A stretch of DNA of 45,050 nt from Colidextribacter sp. OB.20 (GTDB lineage Bacteria > Bacillota > Clostridia > Oscillospirales > Oscillospiraceae): positions 1 to 45,050 of the forward strand of contig NZ_QWKG01000034.1 in NCBI RefSeq assembly GCF_009911595.1, given 5' to 3'. The first letter of the stretch is position 1, and each line of letters starts with the position of its first letter. Under the pieces are notes generated by a model. That model worked only from the letters and a program-made list of their open reading frames with translations, made no database searches and had not been told where the DNA came from. The position numbers were made by a program, and so were the translations under genes. This document shows positions 37,801 through 45,050 of the stretch, one piece after another.

Positions 37801-39115
37801 GGGCGAGTTCATGACCGCAAAGATGAAACTGATTGACGTTTCCGGGATTCTTGACGTAGGCGCAAATATCGTAAAAGGACTTTGGGATGGAATGTTGGCC
37901 AAGTGGGAGGCCGGCGGCGGAGTTTTTGGGTGGATTCAGCGTAATATATTCGGAGCGCTGCTCAATTGGATTCTTGACTTTTTCGGTATCCACTCTCCGT
38001 CAAAAGTATTCTCGGACATTGGGGTTAACCTGATAGAAGGACTTCGCGATGGAATTGAATCTGTTTGGGACAGCATTGTCCAATTCTTCCAGAGCGCATT
38101 CGGCCCCATTGCCGACGCCATCGGCAAGGCTTGGGACTGGATCAACGGCGACACAGAGCTGAAGCTGGTTGAAATGTCCACCATTGCTAACGACACTGTG
38201 TCCGGGATGAAGACCGGAATGGATAAGACCATGGGCGAGATCGTGGGGACCGTTGAGCAAGCCTGGAAAGACACTAACACTAACACCAATACTGAGTGGA
38301 GCAATATTACCAGAGACCTGAATAACAGCCTGGACGGTATCAACACTGACGTGAACACCCAGTTTGACACGGTAAAGACGGCCATTACAACCGCTTGGGA
38401 TAATGCAAGAAAGGACACCTTCGGCGCATTCGAGGACATGAAGACCGACATTCACGAAAAGACCGGAGAAATCCAGACCCAGGCGACCACGGATTTTAAG
38501 GGAGTTGCGGATAACATCAGGAGTCCCATTGATGACGTAGTAAAGGACGCCAAGTCCTGGGGCGAGGATATCTGTAAAAACCTTTCTGATGGCATGGAAG
38601 GGATTGGAAAAGGCCTGGTTGCCGGCGCAGCGACTGGATTGGCCCAGAGTATCCGTGACCGCCTCCATTTTTCTGAGCCCGACGTTGGGCCGTTGAGCGA
38701 CTTCCATACCTATATGCCCGATATGTTGGACCTGATGTCCCGGGGCATTAAGGACAACACCTACAAGGCTGTGGGGGCGGCCAACGAACTGGCCGGGAAA
38801 ATGTCTCAGGCCCTGGGGAACATCGGGCCGGTGGAGCCGAAATTCTCCAGCCTGCCCACACTTCAGCTGTCCGGCAGCTATTCCAATGCCCAAGCGGGCG
38901 GGAACAGCATTTCCAGCTACTCCCCGCCCTCCGCACAGGGGAACGACAACAGCGACGTAATTGCCGCCCTAAACGCAGGATTTCAGGCTCTCATTGAGAC
39001 AATCAACAGCCAGGACTACGGAACGCACTTGGACGGAAGGACCTTAATGCAGTCCGTTGAACGGGCCCAGCGGCAGCGGGGGGCCAACATTATGGGAGGA
39101 GGTATTTTGGGATGA
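34862..39115 (+). CDS. Tail tape measure protein
   Basis: 1417 residues, the longest gene. The N-terminus is coiled-coil (SEKAVEKLNALTSALKSLQAATKG). Hydrophobic segments near residues 345-410 and 455-520 (FGGLRDKMLGVAAAHPILAAALVGV; GAMAAPLVQALAPAIDFLIDKFVALINVIGKAF) form the usual membrane-active region. Residues about 615-990 contain recurring W-x2-(I/L)-G motifs with IDW/VDW, a ruler-like repeat. GIHSPSKVFSDIGVNLIEGL is typical of the C-terminal part. It sets tail length and is expelled with the DNA. Confidence 0.95.
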   Translation: MADVTVDSLQIEIEASSEKAVEKLNALTSALKSLQAATKGRFGDIQRQIQGLGDSAEVSPAVARTRKKRAALDRATGRSKTNGALDNTPDLEALQAEYRKVGEAFDAALSKFEQLKASEREIHKTRFLYDDEAKEINKAAQEVDRLSDKYHELRKQIEAANAARTTPETKTQTADPWAEIKEKMKDSTLGEIIGDAATIDEAVSRMVELGDQASILQVKMEGLREKLTGAFEKGNQTQIANYTSQIQKLQSQIAELKDTASQAVEPETEMVESETSLQKKLGVLQKIRETIEGISANGSIGKSLGSVEGLKGILGKDLSMQSLIPKGAASGVNALGGAFGGLRDKMLGVAAAHPILAAALVGVTIATKTVGKGMKSLAQSAASAARKGFELLAAGVKKLTSALINLVTSGIGKAISGLKSLGKSIIKNVTGPFTKSAEKISKWKQMLSSALFYSTVFRGMSIISNGLKEGATNLYEYSRLVGTEFAPAMNSLATSALYLKNSLGAMAAPLVQALAPAIDFLIDKFVALINVIGKAFAVLTGKSVYTQAKKHAVEYGEAANKASKATKDFLLGIDELNVLNDSAGGGGGAATDFGSMFEEVEVPTDQFDWVKQIREAIENGEWRSVGELVAEKLNEVVESWDSYSWGQKLGSLINNGLNVAYGFLTKFDFEKLGSKVADGLNGIFDTVDWDLLGRTFAAKWNALFDFIYGFATTLKWHEIGLDIAKAINGFLDELDAVQAAEAVSKFVVGIFDTISTAITETKWDVLGTKLADFINKVDWYGAIYGGLNIITKGLAALKKAIDSFLVNWKWNETAKQIYTAINNAWKDVDWPGLGKTLGDMVITALKFAVDVISNIDWPKIGRDIGNFLINIDWVKVFGGLTDVIAAGITAAVGALGGLIDTIAPKMKEIASGIAKKVNEFFDKIDWAETGQVLSKGIESALDFMIEFMQKVDWDSIGRHIAEFLENIDWDTLLTKWGQLLGEFMTAKMKLIDVSGILDVGANIVKGLWDGMLAKWEAGGGVFGWIQRNIFGALLNWILDFFGIHSPSKVFSDIGVNLIEGLRDGIESVWDSIVQFFQSAFGPIADAIGKAWDWINGDTELKLVEMSTIANDTVSGMKTGMDKTMGEIVGTVEQAWKDTNTNTNTEWSNITRDLNNSLDGINTDVNTQFDTVKTAITTAWDNARKDTFGAFEDMKTDIHEKTGEIQTQATTDFKGVADNIRSPIDDVVKDAKSWGEDICKNLSDGMEGIGKGLVAGAATGLAQSIRDRLHFSEPDVGPLSDFHTYMPDMLDLMSRGIKDNTYKAVGAANELAGKMSQALGNIGPVEPKFSSLPTLQLSGSYSNAQAGGNSISSYSPPSAQGNDNSDVIAALNAGFQALIETINSQDYGTHLDGRTLMQSVERAQRQRGANIMGGGILG

Positions 39116-39489
39116 GACCGATGATTACCATCGCGGGGGCGGCCATCCCCGACCCCTCCGTTTATAATGGGACCACCTCCACCCTAGTGGACAGCGGTCG
39201 CAACGCCGAGGGGAAGATGATTGGATCGGTGATCCGGGACGACGTAGGGAAGGTGGAGGCCACCTGGAAGTATATCTCCGCCGAGGAGTGGGCCAATATC
39301 CTGCGCCTGTTCAGCATGAAGCGGGGCGGGAAGTTCGTCAACTCCGTCACCTTCTACTGCCAGGACTCCAACGACTGGGAGACCCGGGAAATGTATGTGT
39401 CCGACAGGACCGGCGGCGTATTCCTCCGCCGCCCTGATGGCAGTATCCGGGGACATACCGGGGCCAGACTGGCTCTGATTGAGGTGTAG
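39112..39489 (+). CDS. Tail protein (DUF6711-like)
   Basis: 125 residues, overlapping the tape measure by 4 bases. MITIAGAAIPDPSVYNGTTSTLVDSGRNAEGKMIGSVIRDDVGKVEATWKYISAEEWANIL is a family that follows tape-measure genes in Firmicutes phages and probably forms part of the tail tip. Beta-rich, no enzymatic motif. Confidence 0.7.
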   Translation: MRPMITIAGAAIPDPSVYNGTTSTLVDSGRNAEGKMIGSVIRDDVGKVEATWKYISAEEWANILRLFSMKRGGKFVNSVTFYCQDSNDWETREMYVSDRTGGVFLRRPDGSIRGHTGARLALIEV

Positions 39490-39492
39490 TCT

Positions 39493-39852
39493 ATGCAAGC
39501 AACAAGTCAGGCGTGGAAAAATAATCAGCGGCAAACCCTAGTTTCTGAGAGCTTTGTGGAGATTTCCTTCCAGATCGGCAATCCGGAGGCCCAGAGTGAC
39601 GCGGAGGTATCCAGCAACGGGTCTGAGTTCTTTGCCACCCCTCAGGAGATTGTGGAGGAGACCGTGAACAGCCCCGTACCCTACGCCACCTTAGAGCCAG
39701 GAATATGGATACTGAACGGCACCCGGCGCATTGTAGGCGGGGACTGGACGCCCGTAGACCCGCCCATTGAAAATCGGGGGCTGTTTATCCCGGCGAGGGA
39801 GACTGCCGCACTGAAAACAGCGGACGGGCAGGAATTTTTAGTAGTGGAGTGA
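39493..39852 (+). CDS. Tail/baseplate protein, N-terminal piece of a split gene
   Basis: 119 residues. MQATSQAWKNNQRQTLVSESFVEISFQIGNPEAQSDAEVSSNGSEFF...YATLEPGIWILNGTRRIV is the N-terminus of a baseplate-type protein that usually continues for several hundred residues. After residue about 80 it changes to a different sequence (GGDWTPVDPPIENRGLFIPARETAALKTADGQEFLVVE). The expected continuation begins at 41320 (DYGNNGYIGTWLCGEDGVF). The two pieces could still work together. Confidence 0.7.
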   Translation: MQATSQAWKNNQRQTLVSESFVEISFQIGNPEAQSDAEVSSNGSEFFATPQEIVEETVNSPVPYATLEPGIWILNGTRRIVGGDWTPVDPPIENRGLFIPARETAALKTADGQEFLVVE

Positions 39853-39856
39853 TTGC

Positions 39857-41191
39857 ATGGCATACCAGAGCAAGTTTTACGGCCAGGAGATCGACGAAGC
39901 AGTCCAGGCCGTGCGGGACAACAAGACTATTTGGAGCGGAAAGCAGGAGAAGCTTGTGGGCTCCCCTGGGCTGGTGGTGGGCTTCGATGCCGCCGGGAAC
40001 GCAGTGGCACAGGACACCGACGACCTAGTAGGGCCTCCAGGCCCTCAGGGGATTCCCGGGTTAGACGGTAAGGACGGAGCTCCAGGGCCCCAGGGCCCTC
40101 CCGGTTCGGACGGGGACCCTGGAGCCAAGGGCGACCCTGGGGAGGACGGCTTCTCCCCCACAGTGGCCGTCTCCGATATCGCTGGAGGACACCGGGTGAC
40201 CATCACAGACGCCTCCGGCCCCAAAGCCTTCGACGTCATGGATGGTCAGGGCGGCTCCAGTGGCGGAGAAGTTACCGCAGGCGTGTCCTCCTTTAACGGA
40301 CGGGACGGGGCGGTCACCCCGGGCAATAACGATTACACCGCCGATATGGTGGGGGCTCTTCCCATTTCCGGAGGTACATTGACCGGAGACCTGATTATCA
40401 ACCCCTCCGCAGCTTCCGCCAGAGCGGGCGGTGTAATCGTAGACCCTCTCCCTAAGATTGTATTGGGGGCAGGCGATTCTATCCAGCTTACTACATTAAG
40501 CGAAATTGAATCCCTTGTCATCAAAGCACCAGATGTCCGGTTTCAGTTGTCCGGTGACTCCTTTGACATCAGCGATTTAAAAACCTCTGTCAGTGAGGGC
40601 AAAGCCCTGATTGCGTCCGCTGTCACTGACAAGGGAGTGGATACATCAGCGGACGCAAGCTTTCAGACCATGCACGACAATATTCTGGCGATTGAGAGCG
40701 GAGTAGATACCAGCGACGCCACCGCCTCCGCCGCAGAGATTGTCTACGGGAAAACCGCTTACGTGAACGGCGTGAAGCTGACCGGAACGCTGACAAGAGC
40801 GGGGATAGATTGGTTTGAAGCCAAACTTCCGTCCTCCGCAAGCTGGGGCAGCGTTACCTACGGAAGCGGAACGTTTGTTGCAGTAGCCAACAGCAACAGC
40901 AAGGCCGCCTACAGCACGGACAACGGGAAGACATGGACAGCGACGACACTTCCGTTCTCCACAAACTCGAGTGACGTTACCTACGGAAGCGGAATGTTTG
41001 TTGTAGTAGCGGGCTATAACAGTAGCAATGCCGCCTACAGCACGGACAACGGGAAGACGTGGACAGCGACGACACTTCCGTTCTCCGAAACCTGGGATAA
41101 CGTTACCTACGGAAGCGGAACGTTTGTTGCAGTATCGGGCTATAACAGTAGCAATGCCGCCTACAGCAGCGCACTTGGGCCCGGGAAATAA
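39857..41191 (+). CDS. Collagen-like tail fibre with Asp-box repeats
   Basis: 444 residues. An N-terminal helix (QEIDEAVQAVRDNKTIWSG) is followed by collagen-like Gly-X-Y (GPPGPQGIPGLDGKDGAPGPQG..., about residues 58-96) and then a central region. Nearly identical repeats of about 40 residues follow: VTYGSGTFVAV...AAYSTDNGKTWTATTLPFS, where STDNGKTW is an Asp-box/BNR motif of beta-propellers. The third copy stops midway and ends SSALGPGK, so the propeller is incomplete. It is a receptor-binding fibre placed inside the split tail gene. Confidence 0.8.
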   Translation: MAYQSKFYGQEIDEAVQAVRDNKTIWSGKQEKLVGSPGLVVGFDAAGNAVAQDTDDLVGPPGPQGIPGLDGKDGAPGPQGPPGSDGDPGAKGDPGEDGFSPTVAVSDIAGGHRVTITDASGPKAFDVMDGQGGSSGGEVTAGVSSFNGRDGAVTPGNNDYTADMVGALPISGGTLTGDLIINPSAASARAGGVIVDPLPKIVLGAGDSIQLTTLSEIESLVIKAPDVRFQLSGDSFDISDLKTSVSEGKALIASAVTDKGVDTSADASFQTMHDNILAIESGVDTSDATASAAEIVYGKTAYVNGVKLTGTLTRAGIDWFEAKLPSSASWGSVTYGSGTFVAVANSNSKAAYSTDNGKTWTATTLPFSTNSSDVTYGSGMFVVVAGYNSSNAAYSTDNGKTWTATTLPFSETWDNVTYGSGTFVAVSGYNSSNAAYSSALGPGK

Positions 41192-41286
41192 AAACCCAAG
41201 CAACAAGTGGGGCCCGCCGCCCACGGCGGGCCAACAGGCAAAGAGGAATCCAAGAGAGGGGATGACCCGCCCCCCCTGGGCGGGTC
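41175..41286 (+). promoter_or_regulatory. Three hairpins after the fibre gene
   Basis: CTTGGG/CCCAAG (41175-41180/41195-41200) spans the fibre stop codon. Perfect GC stems follow: GGCCCGCC/GGCGGGCC (41211-41218/41225-41232) and GACCCGCCC/GGGCGGGTC (41264-41272/41278-41286). None has a long U-run. They fill the right edge of the insertion that splits the tail gene and could be transcription pauses or recombination structures. Confidence 0.55.
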
Positions 41287-41319
41287 CCACAGGAAATACA
41301 GTGAGATGGTGGTGAGGGA

Positions 41320-42660
41320 ATGGACTACGGCAACAACGGCTACATAGGCACCTGGCTATGTGGGGAAGACGGCGTATTTGCCCCCATTCCCACAATCACC
41401 CTGACCTTCTCCAAATCCTACCCCGAAACCCTCCCCGGCCTTACCCTAACCTGGTCTACGGTATACGACGAGTGGGCCAGCCTCTTCCGGGTGACCGCCT
41501 ACCACAGCGGACGCGCGGTGTTCTCCGGGACCATGGAGGGCACCGCCCCCCAGACCATTTTAGAGGGCGACATCGGCGGCTACGACAAGCTCACCATAGA
41601 GGTCCTGAAGTGGAGCACCCCCCGCCGCCGGGCCAGAATTGAGAGTGTTTTCCTGGGCATCGAGAGCACCTACACCAAAAAGGATATCATCCAGTATTCC
41701 GTCTCTATGTTCGCCGACCCCCTGTCCGCCGCACTGCCCAAATCGGAAATCACCTTTGAGCTGGACAACCGAGACGGCAGGTTTAACCTGGACAACCTTA
41801 AGGGGGAGGGGCGGTATCTCATGGAGCGGCAGGAGGTAAACGTCCGGTACGGCTATAAGCTGGAGGGGGCAAACGAGTGGATTTCCGGCGGTACATATTA
41901 CCTCAGCCAGTGGGACGCCCCCCAAAATGGTATCACCGCCACCTTTACCGCCCGGGACGCCCTGGAGCTGATGGGAGACCCCTATACAGGCCCTTCTTCC
42001 GGGACCTTGAAGGAGATTGCGGAGGCGGCTTTTACACAATCTGGTCTATCCAAAATGTCAGACGGAACAGACCGCTGGGCAGTAAGCTCCTCCCTGGAAA
42101 ATATTCAGGCTCCGGAGGGGCTGGACTTGAGCCGTTACTCAGTGGCCGAGGTTTTGCAGTACGCTTCCAATGCCGGGTGCTGTGTGTTCTATCAGGACAG
42201 GGCCGGGAAGCTGCATATAGAAAAGCTAAATCCCGCCCTGACTGACTACCCCATCGACCGCTTTGTCAGCTATGAGTATGCGGAGATCGCATTGTCCCGA
42301 CAGCTAAAGGCGGTGAATGTCAACAACGGACAGTTTGAGCTTGCCGTTGGCTTAAAAGGGGAGACCCAGCCAATTTCAAACCCCCTCATCTCCGACGAAC
42401 AGGCACCCAATACCGCCGCCTGGGCCGCCGACTACCTCCAAAACCGGCGCACCCTGTCCGGCAATTACCGGGCCGACCCTCGGCTGGACCCCCTAGATAT
42501 GGTGCGCAATCAGAACCGCTTCGCCAATACCACGGTGCTCATCACCACGGTGAGATACACTTGGAACGGGGCCTTTCGGGGCAGCTACGAAGGCCGGGGT
42601 ATGGATAACGCATCCGCCTATTTCTACTACGCTGGAGACATTTATTCTGGTGAGGTGTGA
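41320..42660 (+). CDS. Tail/baseplate protein, C-terminal piece of a split gene
   Basis: 446 residues from ATG 41320. NNGYIGTWLCGEDGVFAPIPTITLTFSKSYPETLPGLTLTWSTVYDEWASLFRVTAY is a beta-sandwich block normally preceded by the MQATSQAW... domain now at 39493. PRRRARIESVFLGIESTYTKKDIIQYSVSMFADPLSAALPKSEITFELDN, YLMERQEVNVRYGYK and the end NNQNRFANTTV-type strand follow the same family. It is probably a tail-tip or hub component. Confidence 0.75.
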   Translation: MDYGNNGYIGTWLCGEDGVFAPIPTITLTFSKSYPETLPGLTLTWSTVYDEWASLFRVTAYHSGRAVFSGTMEGTAPQTILEGDIGGYDKLTIEVLKWSTPRRRARIESVFLGIESTYTKKDIIQYSVSMFADPLSAALPKSEITFELDNRDGRFNLDNLKGEGRYLMERQEVNVRYGYKLEGANEWISGGTYYLSQWDAPQNGITATFTARDALELMGDPYTGPSSGTLKEIAEAAFTQSGLSKMSDGTDRWAVSSSLENIQAPEGLDLSRYSVAEVLQYASNAGCCVFYQDRAGKLHIEKLNPALTDYPIDRFVSYEYAEIALSRQLKAVNVNNGQFELAVGLKGETQPISNPLISDEQAPNTAAWAADYLQNRRTLSGNYRADPRLDPLDMVRNQNRFANTTVLITTVRYTWNGAFRGSYEGRGMDNASAYFYYAGDIYSGEV

Positions 42661-42662
42661 TT

Positions 42663-43079
42663 ATGAGCATCATTGATACACTGGTGACCGACCGGACCTA
42701 CGATGACGTGCGGCTTTTGACCGAAAAAGGCATCTACCGGGCGGAGGACTTAAACCGGGTGGAGAGCGCCGTGAAGTATATTGCCGGGCGGCTGCGGGAA
42801 CGGGGATATGCCGTGACCACGGAGGACGGCCCCCTGTGGACTGAGGACGATATCCCCGTCCTGGAGCAGATGAGCCGGTATCTGGACAATCTCCGGGCTG
42901 TTCGGGGGGCCGCTCCCACCCTTCCCGGTACACCACAGGTTCCCCCGGATATGGATATGCTCACCTATCGGGAGGCAAACGATATTGAGGAAATTCTGGT
43001 GAATATAAACCGGATTATGGACAACATAGAGGCCGCCTGGATGTTTTCGGGCGAGATTTACGCAGGAGAGATTGCATGA
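42663..43079 (+). CDS. Tail-associated protein
   Basis: 138 residues from ATG 42663 (the GTG at 42657 overlaps the previous stop). DTLVTDRTYDDVRLLTEKGIYRAEDLNRVESAVKYIAGRLRERG, then ADDIEEILVNINRIMDN-type helix and SGEIYAGEIA at the end, mirroring GDIYSGEV at the end of the previous gene. The family accompanies baseplate genes in clostridial phages; the shared ends suggest module duplication. Confidence 0.65.
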   Translation: MSIIDTLVTDRTYDDVRLLTEKGIYRAEDLNRVESAVKYIAGRLRERGYAVTTEDGPLWTEDDIPVLEQMSRYLDNLRAVRGAAPTLPGTPQVPPDMDMLTYREANDIEEILVNINRIMDNIEAAWMFSGEIYAGEIA

Positions 43080-43465
43080 AAAACAGAGTTCCTACCTACC
43101 CTGGACGGGTGACTCTGACCCCGGTAGCCGGAGCCCCCAATACATATGACATGGTCCGTGCCGATGTGCCGGTGGAGGAGGGCACCCCTCTCAATAAGGA
43201 GACCATGCTCCAGGACAGCACCGCCACCCTCCTGGGCCTGGATTCTGACGCCACCCCAGACGACGCCCTTAAGGCAGTCATCAACGGGAAGGTCCCCACA
43301 AGCCGGACAATTAACAATAAAGCTCTTACGTCAGATATTTCCCTTTCCGCTGCCGACGTGAGCGCCCGTCCCAGTACCTGGACCCCTATTACCTACGGGA
43401 CCTCCGATTTGACCGCTGGAAGCTCTTCCCTTGATACCGGGACGGTCTACCTGGTCTATAAGTAA
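43076..43465 (+). CDS. Tail fibre-associated protein
   Basis: 129 residues, ATGA-coupled. MKNRVPTYPGRVTLTPVAGAPNTYDMVRADVPVEEGTPLNKETML is a recurrent start of tail-spike or adaptor proteins. INNKALTSDISLSAADVSA is a fibre-like repeat motif. The end SLDTGTVYLVYK is beta. Probably structural. Confidence 0.7.
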   Translation: MKNRVPTYPGRVTLTPVAGAPNTYDMVRADVPVEEGTPLNKETMLQDSTATLLGLDSDATPDDALKAVINGKVPTSRTINNKALTSDISLSAADVSARPSTWTPITYGTSDLTAGSSSLDTGTVYLVYK

Positions 43466-43476
43466 GGGGGCAAGAT

Positions 43477-44424
43477 ATGAGCACAAGATATGTGTGGAAA
43501 GCATCCCATATTGACGCACAGATGCAGGAGGTTACCAAAACCGGATATACGTATCCCGAAACCTGGTACACAGATTCTTATACTGTAATCGGCTATATCG
43601 CCGATAAAACACCGGATACAGTATATGATGAATTTGGAATCCCTAAAGGATTTAATTTAAAAGGCACCATTACTTCTCTAAGACACATTGATGGCGCCCC
43701 ACATGTTGCGTTCACAGTGTTTTTTGCATTTAGAAGAACAGAAAATGTTCAAGCCTTTGTAACTGCGGACTACACAAAAGGGGGATACTGGCATGTTAAC
43801 CCAGGCGGTCAGGCCCCAAGCGTTTATGTAAGTACAAAAGAATACGAAGGCACCAACATACCAATTAAAGTTACAAGTTTTGAATACAAAGAAGGTGCAT
43901 TTATAAACAATGTATCTTCCTCGGTCAGCAATGCTTACCCAACGGATTCCGGAGGTGCAAGGAAAGAAGAGTTTTGGTATACCTACCGCGGCTCCGACAA
44001 TATTGACCCCAAAAGCATAAGCTATCCGACCGAAAACCTGGAGGCAGAGAAGCAAATCACAGTTTCAGTTTCTCCCAGCAACTCCAATCAGTATGGAGGA
44101 ACGATAACCTACCTGTATCAGTACAGCCGCAATAACGGCAGCTGGACCGACCTGAAAACCACAACAGCGACCTCCGCCACATACACCATCCCGGAAGGGA
44201 CGGCTAATATCCGGTTCCGGGTTCAGGCCTCCGATAATATGGGCTTTACCTCTAAAGATTATGTAACCGGGCCCGCCGCAGCGGTCTCCCAGCTGAAAGC
44301 CTATGTGGGAATCAGTGGGAGGGCCCGCAAGGTGGACAAGCTCTATATCGGCGTAAACGGAAAGGCCAGGCAGGTGATAAAGGGCTATATCGGCGTAAAT
44401 GGCAAGGCAAGGAAATTTTTGTAA
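43477..44424 (+). CDS. Tail protein with Ig-like domain and YIGVNGKAR repeats
   Basis: 315 residues. The N-terminal about 175 residues are beta-rich and AT-rich in DNA. A fibronectin/Ig-like domain follows (VSVSPSNSNQYGGTITYLYQYSRNNGSWTDLKTTTATSATYTIPEGTANIRFRVQASDN). The C-terminus has three short repeats (YVGISGRARKV, YIGVNGKARQV, YIGVNGKARKFL), common at the end of clostridial phage tail proteins. Likely surface or receptor contact. Confidence 0.7.
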   Translation: MSTRYVWKASHIDAQMQEVTKTGYTYPETWYTDSYTVIGYIADKTPDTVYDEFGIPKGFNLKGTITSLRHIDGAPHVAFTVFFAFRRTENVQAFVTADYTKGGYWHVNPGGQAPSVYVSTKEYEGTNIPIKVTSFEYKEGAFINNVSSSVSNAYPTDSGGARKEEFWYTYRGSDNIDPKSISYPTENLEAEKQITVSVSPSNSNQYGGTITYLYQYSRNNGSWTDLKTTTATSATYTIPEGTANIRFRVQASDNMGFTSKDYVTGPAAAVSQLKAYVGISGRARKVDKLYIGVNGKARQVIKGYIGVNGKARKFL

Positions 44425-44437
44425 AGGAGATGATACA

Positions 44438-44608
44438 ATGGTCAGCGCAACCACAAATTCAGGCTCTGGAATCTGGGATATTCGGGGCAAGAGCACAGAC
44501 GAGAAGCCCACAGAGGGCGTTCCAAATGGGAGTACTTTCTACGAAATCGACGGGAACCACGACGTCTACGCCTTCGACGGTGAGAGCAAAACGTGGATTT
44601 TGCAGTAA
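44438..44608 (+). CDS. Small tail-region protein
   Basis: 56 residues from ATG 44438 behind [66 protein letters not shown] is a small beta protein found near fibre genes; the FYEIDG...YAFDGE..TWI pattern recurs in tail-fibre adaptors. Function unknown. Confidence 0.65.
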   Translation: MVSATTNSGSGIWDIRGKSTDEKPTEGVPNGSTFYEIDGNHDVYAFDGESKTWILQ

Positions 44609-44620
44609 GGGGGTACGCAG

Positions 44621-45050
44621 ATGGATGTTGTAACCTTGCAGCTAGCAAAAAAGTACGCCGCCGAAACCATGGCTGGGGCGGGAGCTATTAAGGGCGACAA
44701 GGGTGATCCAGGTCCACAGGGAGAACCAGGTCCGCAAGGTCCTGTGGGGCCGCAGGGAGAACGAGGAGAACAGGGGCCTCCCGGCCCGGCTGGCAGTGGC
44801 TCCGATATCACCGCTGGAGACGGGCTGAGCAAAGACGGCGACACCCTCAACGTGGACAACCCGGTCCGGGGCATCCTGACCCGGGCGGAGTGGGACGCCC
44901 TCACGGAAGAGCAGAAAGCCAGCGGGACCTACTTCGTGGACGATGGCGGCGGTTCTGGAGGGGGAAGCAGCTTGGAGACCTATTCCACCGAGGAGCAGAG
45001 GATCGGCACATGGTTCGGGAGGCCGCTGTATCGGAAATGTTATGAAGTAG
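44621..45050 (+). CDS. Collagen-like tail fibre, 3' truncated by window end
   Basis: Open to the end of the window (143 codons). A short N-terminal helix is followed by Gly-X-Y repeats ([34 protein letters not shown], about residues 26-60), then [21 protein letters not shown] and [15 protein letters not shown]. The last visible part ([22 protein letters not shown]) resembles the start of fibre head domains. A GGGGGTACGCAG ribosome site precedes ATG 44621. It is probably a receptor-binding fibre. Confidence 0.75.
   Translation, partial: MDVVTLQLAKKYAAETMAGAGAIKGDKGDPGPQGEPGPQGPVGPQGERGEQGPPGPAGSGSDITAGDGLSKDGDTLNVDNPVRGILTRAEWDALTEEQKASGTYFVDDGGGSGGGSSLETYSTEEQRIGTWFGRPLYRKCYEV

Noticed and set aside
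1-45050. Integrase, lysis genes, attachment site
   Set aside because: None was recognised on either strand; they probably lie outside the window, so lysogeny is suggested only by the antirepressors and morons.

Overview
This window is 45 kb of a tailed double-stranded DNA phage or prophage, most likely from a gut Clostridia host (Oscillospiraceae-like). The basis is the gene families (YopX, DUF551, HNHc_6 nuclease, SPP1-type portal, E-type capsid, clostridial antirepressors, many small zinc-ribbon proteins), moderately GC-rich composition, strong GGAGG ribosome sites, and tight ATGA-type gene overlaps. No integrase, lysis gene or attachment site was recognised, so lifestyle and genome ends are open.

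Layout. (1) 1-9.4 kb, early region: 3' end of a repeat protein, a recombination set (AAA ATPase, PD-(D/E)XK nuclease, HNH nuclease, SSB), a DnaD-type initiator with an iteron cluster inside its gene, a DnaB/Twinkle-like helicase, RusA and two methyltransferases. (2) 9.4-12.9 kb: accessory genes around a gene-free stretch of about 1.25 kb (10465-11741). That stretch holds a tRNA-Cys-like sequence, a tRNA with anticodon CAT and many hairpins. I read it as a large ornate phage RNA of the GOLLD/ROOL kind, unproven. (3) 12.9-19.6 kb, mosaic junction: a first terminase pair whose large subunit is cut short, a second small subunit, a Rha regulator, an antirepressor cassette cut off by a fused FtsK fragment, a leftward operon, and a RepL-type plasmid replication gene behind three 22-bp iterons. 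(4) 19.2-30 kb: RuvC-like nuclease, intact terminase, portal, head, connector and tail-tube genes, ending with a tail chaperone made by -1 frameshifting. (5) 30-34.8 kb: an island of added genes inside the late operon, several with their own promoters and on both strands, including a second antirepressor cassette. (6) 34.9-45 kb: tape measure, tail tip and receptor-binding proteins. Here a baseplate-type gene seems split by a collagen-like/Asp-box fibre gene, and a second collagen-like fibre runs off the end.

How it works together: the early genes recombine, replicate and modify DNA, the terminases package it, and the head and tail genes build the particle. The regulators (Rha, two antirepressor cassettes, XRE-like and ribbon-helix-helix proteins) probably set the lysis/lysogeny decision. 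The most notable points are the putative giant RNA, the twin antirepressor cassettes sharing one promoter/operator/two-hairpin leader design, two different replication origins, three genes with ATA where ATG is expected, and several clean recombination scars.
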